From the NCBI GenBank assembly GCA_031285765.1, contig JAITVO010000286.1, forward strand, positions 1 through 32,803: DNA of 32,803 bases. Reading direction: 5' to 3'. Below the pieces are notes generated by a model. That model worked only from the letters and a program-made list of their open reading frames with translations, had not been told where the DNA came from and ran no database searches. Each line of letters starts with the position of its first letter. Position 1 is the first letter of the stretch. This stretch comes from Cytophagaceae bacterium (lineage in GTDB: Bacteria > Bacteroidota > Bacteroidia > Bacteroidales > Marinilabiliaceae). A program made the position numbers and the translations under genes. Positions 8,792 through 16,246 of this stretch are shown here, one piece after another.

Positions 8792-8905
8792 GAAAATTTA
8801 GGAATTTAGGAATGAGGAAATTAAGAATGATAGAGTTTTAGATTTTGATGTCTAAATTTCTACATTTCTTAATTTCTAAATTTCTTAATTTCTTAATCCC
8901 CTATG
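8792..8905. repeat. Intra-operon imperfect palindrome between atpA and atpG
   Basis: The first half is purine-rich (repeated AATTTAGGAAT / GAAATTAAGAAT), and the second half (8851-8899) is its imperfect complement (repeated AAATTTCTTAATTTCT). The sequence can fold into a long AT-rich hairpin with a period of about 10-11 nt within each arm. It separates two genes that must be co-expressed. No T-tract follows the hairpin, so termination is not implied; mRNA processing or an inserted repeat are both possible. Confidence 0.65.
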
Positions 8906-8909
8906 TTAA

Positions 8910-9788
8910 ATGGCAAATCTAAAAGACATACGGACGCGCATCAACTCGGTAAAAACAACCCGTCAGGTTACGAGTGCCATGAAGATGGTTTCCGCCGCCA
9001 AGTTGAAAAAAGCGCAGGACGACATTTCGCATATCCGTCCCTACACGTCGCGTTTGGCAAGCATCATACACGATTTAAATAGTTCGCTCGACGACGATAT
9101 TTCGTGCGCTTACACCGACGAGAAAAAAGAGGGCAAAATACTGATTCTTGTAGTTGCCTCTAATCGCGGACTTTGCGGCGCTTTCAATACCAATGCGGTG
9201 AAGGAAACGCAGACGATGATTCAGGGTATGCTCAAGGACGAGTACAAAAACGGAGAAGTTGTTGTGGGCGTGATGGGCAAACAGGCTGAAAAAATGTTGA
9301 AATCACGTGGAATACGGATTGAATTTGAATTTAACGATTTAATTCAGGCACCCGCTTTCAGCAAAACCAAAGAGGTTGCCCAGTTGTTAATGAGTGGTTT
9401 TACCGAAAGGAAATACAAACGGATTTATCTTGTTTACAATGAATTTGCAAATGCGGCAGTTCAAAAAATACAAGCATACCAGTATTTGCCTTTTTCGATT
9501 CCTAAACTCGAAGCCACATCGCACCGAAGCCACTATATGCTTGAACCCGATGCCAACTCTATTATCTCGGCGTTGATACCCGAAATGTTGCAGGCAATGT
9601 TGTTTCAGGCACTGCTTGAGTCGCAGGCATCGGAGCACGGCGCACGAATGACCTCAATGCACAAGGCTACCGACAATGCTTCGGAACTGATACGCGATTT
9701 GCAGTTGAGTTACAACAAAGCACGCCAAACGGCCATCACCAACGAAATTATTGAAGTTACAGGCGGCGCCGATGCGTTGAGCGGGTGA
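8910..9788 (+). CDS. atpG: F-type ATP synthase subunit gamma
   Basis: Gamma is the central rotor shaft inside the alpha-beta hexamer. The 292-residue protein begins with the conserved coiled-coil helix MANLKDIRTRINSVKTTRQV (1-20) and TSAMKMVSAAKLKKAQ (21-36). It has the GLCGAFN motif near 86-92 and ends with the conserved ASEHGARMTSMHKATDNASE block and C-terminal helix (about 240-290). It closes the operon and is followed directly by a strong hairpin terminator. Confidence 0.96.
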   Translation: MANLKDIRTRINSVKTTRQVTSAMKMVSAAKLKKAQDDISHIRPYTSRLASIIHDLNSSLDDDISCAYTDEKKEGKILILVVASNRGLCGAFNTNAVKETQTMIQGMLKDEYKNGEVVVGVMGKQAEKMLKSRGIRIEFEFNDLIQAPAFSKTKEVAQLLMSGFTERKYKRIYLVYNEFANAAVQKIQAYQYLPFSIPKLEATSHRSHYMLEPDANSIISALIPEMLQAMLFQALLESQASEHGARMTSMHKATDNASELIRDLQLSYNKARQTAITNEIIEVTGGADALSG

Positions 9789-9792
9789 TGCG

Positions 9793-9824
9793 AAAATATA
9801 GATGTCATATAATCTATATTTTTT
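9793..9824 (+). terminator. Intrinsic terminator of the atp operon
   Basis: AAAATATAGAT (9793-9803) pairs perfectly with ATCTATATTTT (9812-9822) around an 8-nt loop, and the T run continues to 9824. It lies 4 nt after the atpG stop codon. The stem is AT-rich but 11 bp long. Confidence 0.75.
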
Positions 9825-9878
9825 AATTACGCAAATACTCATTACCTTTGCTTTCTCCAAAGCAAACAAAAAATAAAG

Positions 9879-10213
9879 ATGGGACGCAAAGTAAAACAAC
9901 TTAAAAATTACACAACTGAACAGGTTGAAGCAATTTTTAAAAGTAACGAAAATAATCTTATCGGCGTGAAAATGCACGCAGTACTGCAACTAACACAATT
10001 TTAATGCAATAACGAACAGAACACAATTTTTAGATCTGTTTGTCCGACACAAGGATATTTATTGCCGATGTTTGCTGAAAAAGGTAATAACCTGAGTTTT
10101 GGATAAATCTATTTCCTGATTTAGTCCGTCTGTACAGTTGAAACTCAAATCCGATATTGGAAGATATCAAAGCTAAGTATGGTATAATAGTCTGTAATAC
10201 AACATTAATCAGA
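9879..10213 (+). pseudogene. Decayed transposase, possibly IS630-like
   Basis: A 41-codon frame from ATG 9879 to TAA 10004 encodes MGRKVKQLKNYTTEQVEAIF followed by KSNENNLIGVKMHAVLQLT. This resembles, from memory, the N-terminal helix-turn-helix start of IS630-family transposases in Bacteroidetes (a 'YTxEQIExLFxSxExxxIGxRxxAVxQ' pattern). After stops and frame changes, a further fragment near 10159-10213 reads ILEDIKAKYGIIVCNTTLIR, like a second helix-turn-helix. No complete catalytic domain remains and no terminal repeats were found. The 127-bp palindromic element starts 13 nt later. The family assignment is tentative. Confidence 0.4.
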
Positions 10214-10226
10214 CCTCATTTTCATA

Positions 10227-10353
10227 TATACTCAAACAAAATTGATTTGCGAATAAAAGCAACAATGGGGCATGCCCCATTGCCGGTGCAGGACGGCAGT
10301 TGAACCTGCAACATAAACCTCTGTTATTTGCAATTCATTTCCTGTTGAGTATA
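10227..10353 (+). repeat. 127-bp palindromic mobile-like element, copy 1
   Basis: The ends are TATACTCAA and TTGAGTATA, inverted. Inside are TTGATTTGCGAATAAAAGC, then a perfect 20-bp palindrome CAATGGGGCATGCCCCATTG at 10263-10282, a second hairpin TGCAGG/CCTGCA, and CTGTTATTTGCAA before the right end. A homologous 127-bp copy lies in the opposite orientation at 28531-28657. It has no coding capacity. It looks like a MITE or a structured repeat. Confidence 0.8.
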
Positions 10354-10388
10354 AAATAACCTCAGTACAACATGTATTTTATCAAAAT

Positions 10389-10427
10389 TTACCCTATTAC
10401 CTAATTTCGTTTCATGTAATAGGGTAA
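10389..10427. repeat. Strong isolated hairpin
   Basis: TTACCCTATTAC (10389-10400) and GTAATAGGGTAA (10416-10427) form a perfect 12-bp stem with a 15-nt loop. No T-tract follows on either strand, so it is not a typical terminator. It lies 35 bp to the right of the 127-bp element, in the gap between the convergent atp and kinase transcription units. Confidence 0.6.
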
Positions 10428-10479
10428 TATCAAATTAATTTCGGCTAAAGTCAGATTTATTTTGTATTCTTTATCCGTT

Positions 10480-10557
10480 GGCTGACACCGACGAATGGAA
10501 GATGTACAAAAACGGTTTTAGCCAAAAACAACTATCCATTTTCCGAAGACGTCTAAT
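10480..10557 (+). repeat. 78-bp dispersed repeat, copy 1 (GGCTGA...CCGAAGACGTCTAAT)
   Basis: The segment aligns over the same length with 25312-25389 at about two-thirds identity. The ends are best conserved: GGCTGA..CCGACG at the left and TTTCCGAARACRTCTAAT at the right, with a shared ACGGYTTT..GCCAAAA centre. Fragments of the right end also occur near 12037-12062 and 28490-28510. Both full copies lie just beyond the 3' end of a minus-strand gene (the kinase and rimO). Confidence 0.55.
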
Positions 10558-10643
10558 GAGATTTTAACTCGCAACTCATCAGTCTAATAATAAGTATCTT
10601 ATGCGATTTTTATAATACATTGGCTGTTGTTCTAATAACAGTT

Positions 10644-11561
10644 TCAGAAAAACCATTTTTTCCAGCCTGTTTTTTTTGTCGTTGGATGCGTGTCAAGCCA
10701 AGCCTGTAAATCGGCTGCAAATTCCGAAGCGGTAGCATACCGTTTACGGATTCCTACTTGAATCGCAGTATCAATTTCGGCAATCGGCAATCTGCTTGGT
10801 GGCAGCCGGAATGCTTCCTTTTGAGTTGCTTTTTCTATAATTTTGAATAAATCGTCATCAATGCTGCCATTATTCAAAACAGGCAGATTCAATTGGATGT
10901 GAAGCATCATTTCGGGATCGTGAAACATAAATGCCTTATCGCGACAAAGCACTTCGTAAAGAGTGGTTCCCAGCGAAAAAATATCAGACCACGGACCGGT
11001 CAAGTGATTTCGGTTCAACAGTTGCTCGGGTGGTGCATATCCCAATGCAAAAGGGCTACGCTGTTCAGCATCGTCGGGAGGAAGCATCAGGGCTTGTTCA
11101 AAGTCAATTAACCTTATATTTGCGGGATCCCACTCTTTTACTGGCTCATCTCCATGTCCTAAAACAATATTCGATGGCTTTATGTCGCGATGCACCACAC
11201 CGTTTTTGTGCAAAAACTCCAATCCATCCAGAATACGGATAAATCCTTTAATCCAAAAGTCTAAAGGAACAGTTTTCCAGTTTTTTCTTTTAGTCAGAAT
11301 TATTTTAAGATTAGAACCTTCAACAAAATTCCTTACAATATAAACAGAGCTGTTCATGTAGGCAATTTCACCCGTTTGCAAAACAGGATGCGATATACTT
11401 GAAAGTTTAAATGCCAAATCAGTATGATTTTGCGAATACTGTTTGATGATTACTTTCTGCTGAGTTTTGGTATTCCGTCCAACCCATACGGGACCAAACT
11501 TCCCTGACGAAATAACCTCGTCGGCTTGGTAAAAATTCATATCATTTTGAAGAGAGAACAT
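10644..11561 (-). CDS. Serine/threonine protein kinase (Hanks type) with an altered DFG motif
   Basis: The 305-residue protein is a single kinase domain without membrane or sensor regions. Visible motifs are the glycine-rich loop SSGKFGPVW near 18-26, the ATP-anchoring Lys40 in KVIIKQY, the catalytic loop VVHRDIKPSNIVL with Asp126, and GYAPPEQL as the APE-like segment. The metal-binding DFG motif reads DFE (153-155), so the Gly is replaced while the Asp is kept; the kinase may still be active. A C-terminal stretch (ASEFAADLQAWLDTHP) resembles the last helix of other bacterial kinases. The ATG at 11561 starts just before the N-lobe. It is cytosolic by sequence, and its substrate is unknown. 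A small membrane protein gene lies 62 nt upstream on the same strand and may share its transcript. Confidence 0.88.
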   Translation of the reverse strand: MFSLQNDMNFYQADEVISSGKFGPVWVGRNTKTQQKVIIKQYSQNHTDLAFKLSSISHPVLQTGEIAYMNSSVYIVRNFVEGSNLKIILTKRKNWKTVPLDFWIKGFIRILDGLEFLHKNGVVHRDIKPSNIVLGHGDEPVKEWDPANIRLIDFEQALMLPPDDAEQRSPFALGYAPPEQLLNRNHLTGPWSDIFSLGTTLYEVLCRDKAFMFHDPEMMLHIQLNLPVLNNGSIDDDLFKIIEKATQKEAFRLPPSRLPIAEIDTAIQVGIRKRYATASEFAADLQAWLDTHPTTKKTGWKKWFF

Positions 11562-11623
11562 AGCTATATAATTTTATGTGAAAATAAATTGATGCAAACT
11601 CCATTAATAATTACTCGGTTTTA

Positions 11624-11815
11624 TCATTTTTGTTTTTTTGTGTTGTACAAGACATATACCGCCATCAGTACACCAAAAAGCAAAGACGTGATAAGGTAAA
11701 ACAAAAATCCATATTCCTTTTTTCTTAAAAAATAATTAACGAGAAAAGTAATAACACCATAGGACACCGCACCTGCAAAAAGAAGCAGCCATATACGCAA
11801 AGTCAATCTTTTCAT
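11624..11815 (-). CDS. Small two-helix membrane protein
   Basis: From the ATG at 11815 this encodes 63 residues; an upstream in-frame ATG at 11845 would add 10, but GAG directly before the 11815 ATG resembles a weak ribosome site. The sequence starts MKRLTLRIWLLLF and has two membrane helices (about 5-25 and 36-54) separated by a basic loop NYFLRKKEYG, ending in a basic tail. I do not recognise a family. It precedes the kinase gene on the same strand, so it could be a membrane partner, but that is inference. Confidence 0.55.
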   Translation of the reverse strand: MKRLTLRIWLLLFAGAVSYGVITFLVNYFLRKKEYGFLFYLITSLLFGVLMAVYVLYNTKKQK

Positions 11816-11964
11816 CTCAGTATAATTAATTAATTCAGTCGGCAATGATAATGAAAATTACTGAACTTATTTTAGATTTTGCCGAAAAAATGACAAGATA
11901 AATATGTAATTATATATAATTACTATCAAATAATTAAATTTATCTATGGTGTTGAATGAAGTGT

Positions 11965-12011
11965 TGAAAATTGAAAGTTAATGATGCCATCATCAAGTAA
12001 ATTTTCAATTC
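11965..12011. repeat. Hairpin repeat related to the element at 4431-4543
   Basis: ATTGAAAGTTAATGATG and CATCAAGTAAATTTTCAAT form an imperfect hairpin with a very short loop. The sequence closely matches the reverse complement of the inner part of the element at 4431-4543, including CATCAAGTAAATTTTCAATT. The GTCCC outer arms are missing here. Confidence 0.65.
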
Positions 12012-12172
12012 GTAATAACCTGAATTTAGCTTATAAATGATTTCCCGAAGATCTCTAATATTTTTTTGTTTGCTTATGAAAAACACCTGATTATACACCA
12101 AAGTATGGTTGCCATTGTCTGCATTTCGCATAAATAATTTACTCTTTTGTACGATTTGTTGTCGTTTTTCTT

Positions 12173-12180
12173 TATGTTTG
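12173..12180 (+). promoter_or_regulatory. Predicted -7 element for the SusC-type gene
   Basis: TATGTTTG fits the TAnnTTTG consensus. A TTTG at 12146-12149 lies 23 nt upstream, slightly more than the usual 19-21. The transcript would have a leader of about 105 nt. Confidence 0.35.
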
Positions 12181-12294
12181 CGCGTTGGTAATCGGAGTAA
12201 CAGAGTATTATTTTATTGTTACAACCTCAAAGCAATAATCTATTTGTTGAATGTCAAATATTTATAATAACACGTTTTTATAACAACACTACAA

Positions 12295-15200
12295 ATGAAC
12301 ACTACATCTTTATTTCAAATAGCCGGAATCAGAAACACGCTGCTTGGTTCTGTTCTGTTTTGCATGTCGGCATCGGTTGCGACTGCCGGTAATGCCGGCA
12401 AAAATATTTTATACACAATGCAGCCACATCCCGTAGTTTCTAAGAATTATCAAACTCCTGAAAAAACCATCACAGGTACCGTTACCGACGCAGCAGGTGA
12501 GTTGATGATTGGCGTTACCGTTGTTGTTGATGGTACAACCACAGGAACTGTTACCGATATTAATGGTAAATTTACGATTAAAGTTCCGGAAAACAGTGTT
12601 CTCAATTTTTCGTTTATGGGTTACCGGCAGCAGTCGGTAAACGTTGCAAATATTTCGGCACCACTGGTAATTACGATGGAAGAATTTTCGCACATTACCA
12701 ACGAAGTGGTTGTAACCGCGCTGGGTATTAAACGCGAAAAGAAACTGCTCGGCTATTCCATTCAGGAACTCAAAAGCGATGAACTGAATGAAACAGGCGC
12801 GCCTGTTGTTACCGAAGCCTTGCAGGGCAAGGTTGCCGGACTGCAAATGAATATTTCGCCTACGGGACTGAACGGTTCAACCAAAATAACCATTCGCGGA
12901 AACAGTTCGCTTACCGACAACAATCAGCCGTTGTGGATTATCGACGGCGTGCCGTTTAACGACAGTAGCAACGAAGGCGCTTCGGTTTACGGAGGTTATG
13001 ACCGTGGAGGTGTTTCGGCCGACATTAATCCCGAAGACATTGAATCCATTTCGGTGCTCAAAGGTCCCAATGCTGCTGCGCTGTACGGCTCACGCGCCGG
13101 TAACGGGGTTATTTTGATTACTACTAAAAAAGGAACCGGCAAAGAAGGCTTCGGCGTAAATTACAGCAACAACTTTACATGGACGCAAGTTACCGAAGCA
13201 CTCTACATGCAAGACAAATACGGACAGGGAATGAACGGCGTTCAGTCAGCCGGCGCATTGAGCTATGGCGCGCTGCTCGACGGACATTCGTACACGTCGT
13301 GGAACGGCGAAACGCGCGAATATCGCAGATATGGCAACAATATAAAAGACTATTTCAATACAGGCTTCTCGCAGTCGCACAATGTTTCTATCGGAAAAAA
13401 TACGGAGACGTCCGATTACCGGTTTTCGTTTGGAAGCATGGACAGCAAAGGCATTTTTGATAACGAAGCGCTGAATCGCCTTAACCTTGACATCAAAGCT
13501 GGAATGAAGATGAACAGCTACTTGAGTATGGACAGCAAAGTTTCGCTTTCGCGGACAAAGGCTTCGGGACGTCCGTACAATGGTAAATATGGCGAAATGT
13601 ACCAGCTCCTGACCATTCCAAACAACATTATGCTCAACGATTTAAAACAATATTCGACTGACGAACAGGTGCACGCCAACTGGTTTGGCCCTTCAATCGA
13701 AATAATGAATCCTTATTATGTAAATCACCAGCGTCCAAATATTGATGAACGGTGGAGGGCTTTTGGCTACCACAGTTTTCGGATTGATTTTGCCAAATGG
13801 CTCTACGGAACAGCAAAATATGCCTTTGACTATTACCGCACCGGCATCGAAGAAAAAGACTATACTAACGGCATTAACAAAACGACCGACACGGTGCACG
13901 AATCGTATAATTACACCACTTTCGAGGACAATTTTTATGAACACAATATGGAATTCTTTCTGTTTGGAAAACATACATTAATGCCCAAAATGGACGTCGG
14001 ATATTCCATCGGAGGCAACCGAATGTATCAGAAGAGCGACAGGCAGCAGGGAATGTCAACAGGAATGCCCAATGCCGACAAGGGATACTGGTCGCACAAC
14101 ATGGCAACCGTATTCAACGGAGCGCAGGAAAGTCATTTTCAACGGGCAACCAATTCGGTTTTCGGAACATTTCAGTTTGTGTACGATAATTATTTTGCAC
14201 TGGATGTTACGGGACGAAACGACTGGTCATCAACGCTGCCCATCAAAAACTGTTCCTATTTTTATCCTTCGGTAAACTTGAGTTTTGTGCTGTCCGATTT
14301 CTTAAATCGCAATGAACCGACTACACCATCGTGGCTTACTTTTGCAAAACTGCGCCTCTCCTTTGCCGAAGTGGGAAAAGATACCGAACCATACAAACTT
14401 ATGAGCTATTATACTTATTCGCAAACTTCAGGCGGATTGCAAATAACGCAGCCCAAAATAGAAGCCAATTCTAATCTGATGCCCGAAAAAGCCCGCGCGT
14501 ACGAAGCCGGATTAGACATCCGCTTCTTCAACAACCGGCTGGGATTCGATTTTACCTACTATCAAAATCTCACCCTCAATCAGATTATGGTACTTCAAAC
14601 CAGCGGTACTTCATCAGGATACGAAGGAAGTTATGTTAATGCAGGCGAAATTACCAACGAAGGATTTGAATTGATGATTAATTCAACGCCCGTATCCGCA
14701 GGCGATTTTACTTTCGATTTAGGCGTAAACTTGGCACACAACGTATCAAAAGCAAAGAAGTTGCACGAAAGCGCTAAAACTATGTCGTTCAATTTTGCCG
14801 GGCATGAAATGATTGCCGATGTGCGTGCCACCGAAGGAAAAAAACTTGGCGAAATATGGGGCGAACTGAATTACATGCGCGATGCGCAGGGACAAATTGT
14901 GGTAAACCGCATTACAGGCATCCCTGTTGTATTAACCCGCCAGAAATCACAGGGTCCCATAGGCAACATTCAGCCCGATTTGCTGATGTCGGTACTGCCC
15001 GCACTGTCGTACAAAAATGTGTCGCTCACAGCCCTGTTCGACGCTCAGATTGGCGGCGATATTATTTCGGCCTCCGAATCCTACGCCACGCTTCAGGGTA
15101 CGGCAAAAAAAACCGAAAACCGCGAAGACATTCTTGTTGCCGGCGTTTACTTGGACGGCGACGGCAATTCAGTTCCCAACACCCAAACCATCAGCGCCCA

Positions 15201-15495
15201 ATCCTACTATACCAACATTGCACGGATTGCCGAAGAGTTTCTGTACGACGCCTCTTTTATCCGCCTGAAAGAACTGTCGCTAAGCTACCGGCTCCCAAAA
15301 CGGATTCTGGACAAAACGCCGCTCACATCTTTCCGTATATCGCTGGTAGGACGAAATCTGTGTTATCTCTTTAAGAATACACCCGGCACAAGTCCGCAGG
15401 GAGGTTTCGACACAACAATGTTCTCGCAGGCATTCGACTACGCCGCCGTGCCTTATACAAAAACATTCGGCTTTTCGGTTAATTTGGGATTTTGA
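12295..15495 (+). CDS. SusC/RagA-family TonB-dependent outer-membrane receptor (orphan)
   Basis: SusC-type proteins are TonB-powered outer-membrane transporters, usually importing glycans or peptides with a SusD lipoprotein lid. The 1066-residue product has a signal peptide (about 1-32), then the carboxypeptidase-regulatory-like domain (ITGTVTDAAGELMIGVTVVV near 60-80 through FSFMGYRQQSV near 115). Next comes the NEVVVTALGIKREKK junction near 136-150 and the plug domain (ALQGKVAGLQ, TIRGNSSLTDNNQPLWIIDG, ISVLKGPNAAALYGSRAGNG). The beta-barrel ends in KTFGFSVNLGF with the terminal aromatic typical of barrel proteins. No susD gene follows: the next 750 nt are non-coding and the next gene is on the other strand. 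There is no adjacent sigma or anti-sigma pair. The substrate cannot be inferred from this window. Confidence 0.95.
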   Translation: MNTTSLFQIAGIRNTLLGSVLFCMSASVATAGNAGKNILYTMQPHPVVSKNYQTPEKTITGTVTDAAGELMIGVTVVVDGTTTGTVTDINGKFTIKVPENSVLNFSFMGYRQQSVNVANISAPLVITMEEFSHITNEVVVTALGIKREKKLLGYSIQELKSDELNETGAPVVTEALQGKVAGLQMNISPTGLNGSTKITIRGNSSLTDNNQPLWIIDGVPFNDSSNEGASVYGGYDRGGVSADINPEDIESISVLKGPNAAALYGSRAGNGVILITTKKGTGKEGFGVNYSNNFTWTQVTEALYMQDKYGQGMNGVQSAGALSYGALLDGHSYTSWNGETREYRRYGNNIKDYFNTGFSQSHNVSIGKNTETSDYRFSFGSMDSKGIFDNEALNRLNLDIKAGMKMNSYLSMDSKVSLSRTKASGRPYNGKYGEMYQLLTIPNNIMLNDLKQYSTDEQVHANWFGPSIEIMNPYYVNHQRPNIDERWRAFGYHSFRIDFAKWLYGTAKYAFDYYRTGIEEKDYTNGINKTTDTVHESYNYTTFEDNFYEHNMEFFLFGKHTLMPKMDVGYSIGGNRMYQKSDRQQGMSTGMPNADKGYWSHNMATVFNGAQESHFQRATNSVFGTFQFVYDNYFALDVTGRNDWSSTLPIKNCSYFYPSVNLSFVLSDFLNRNEPTTPSWLTFAKLRLSFAEVGKDTEPYKLMSYYTYSQTSGGLQITQPKIEANSNLMPEKARAYEAGLDIRFFNNRLGFDFTYYQNLTLNQIMVLQTSGTSSGYEGSYVNAGEITNEGFELMINSTPVSAGDFTFDLGVNLAHNVSKAKKLHESAKTMSFNFAGHEMIADVRATEGKKLGEIWGELNYMRDAQGQIVVNRITGIPVVLTRQKSQGPIGNIQPDLLMSVLPALSYKNVSLTALFDAQIGGDIISASESYATLQGTAKKTENREDILVAGVYLDGDGNSVPNTQTISAQSYYTNIARIAEEFLYDASFIRLKELSLSYRLPKRILDKTPLTSFRISLVGRNLCYLFKNTPGTSPQGGFDTTMFSQAFDYAAVPYTKTFGFSVNLGF

Positions 15496-15717
15496 TAAAC
15501 GATTGCTTGTTGTGAACTGCAATTTGAATACGATAAACGTAATGGGTAAAGATTTATAAACATTACCGGCAAAAGGATGTCCGAAATAATATTCGTCAAC
15601 GGCAAAAAAGAAGGCGTCCAAACCTTTGGGGACAAATCGGGTCGCAAACAGTGCAAAGAACATTACACAGCCAGAGCATTAACTGGCGAAAAAGAGTGTT
15701 GAAACTGAATTGAGAAA

Positions 15718-15759
15718 AAAAAATGGAGAATAGATTTAATTATCAATTCTCCATTTTTT
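15718..15759. terminator. Bidirectional hairpin terminator
   Basis: AAAAAATGGAGAAT (15718-15731) pairs perfectly with ATTCTCCATTTTTT (15746-15759) around a 14-nt loop. An A-run precedes it and a T-run follows, so it could stop transcription from either side. It lies 223 nt past the SusC-type stop. Its GGAGAAT core is shared with the AATTGAAAATGGAG repeats. Confidence 0.6.
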
Positions 15760-15952
15760 CATTGGCTAATGCATAACCTTATAAACGTTAAAAAACATCA
15801 TACAATAATATTTGTAACAACAGCCACATTACAGCTCATAATAACAAAAGCACTTGTCAACACCACAAAACAGCATACAAAGACCACAAATATATCTGCA
15901 AAAGCTACCAAGCCATATATCTAAAATATAAATGCGTAGAGTAGCAATGCAA

Positions 15953-16006
15953 TTAACTCTGGCTCCGCCAATTTTCAATTCAAGCCAATGCGTAACATGA
16001 GTTATT
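15953..16006 (+). repeat. 54-bp dispersed repeat, copy 1
   Basis: The segment is identical at 51 of 54 positions to 31956-32009 in the same orientation, 16 kb apart. It contains GGCTCCGCC, ATTTTCAATTCAAGCC and GCGTAACATGAGTTATT. The conservation is much higher than for the other spacer repeats, suggesting a recent copy or strong constraint. Confidence 0.85.
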
Positions 16007-16246
16007 GAAAAACAAAAATATTCAGAAGTAATTATGAAACATCAAAATCCAAATTTTATACATACAGAATACAGTTGACTGAAAACAATGACACCTCTCC
16101 CCCACTCTCTTTTATTGAAACCTGTTCAAAAAGAACGTGGATTCGCGTCGATAATATTACGAAACAGAATAAGTATATCATTATCTAAAAAAACCGCATC
16201 CGCGTTCAAAAAATTATTTTTAAACAGCCACCTGCGTCAATCGCCA

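Larger units (their letters stand above)
11846..12294. other. Spacer between the divergent small membrane protein and SusC-type genes
   Basis: The 449 nt contain no supportable gene. The minus-strand frame across 11940-12131 is a read-through of the AATTGAAAATT repeat. The stretch holds that hairpin (11965-12011), a fragment resembling the right end of the 78-bp repeat (about 12037-12062) and the likely susC promoter. Confidence 0.6.
15496..16246. other. Gene-free 751-nt spacer after the SusC-type gene
   Basis: This is where a susD gene would be expected, but no SusD-like frame is visible. A 41-codon frame (ATG 15577 to TGA 15702, MSEIIFVNGKKEGVQTFGDK...) is open but unsupported. The region also holds a strong bidirectional hairpin (15718-15759) and a 54-bp repeat (15953-16006). 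The frame at 16088-16318 runs into the MATE gene on the opposite strand and is not credible. Confidence 0.6.

Noticed and set aside
10191-10196. E. coli-like TATAAT box
   Set aside because: Bacteroidetes vegetative promoters do not use this box, and the site lies inside a decayed transposase.
10283-10312. tRNA T-arm-like sequence in the minus strand of the 127-bp element
   Set aside because: GCAGGTTCAACT...CCTGC resembles a T-arm, but the loop is too long and no acceptor, anticodon or D-arm can be formed; copy 2 of the element lacks it.
15577-15702. 41-codon frame MSEIIFVNGKKEGVQTF... after the SusC-type gene
   Set aside because: It is short, no known family is recognised, and no ribosome site or conservation evidence is available; it is mentioned only in the spacer entry.
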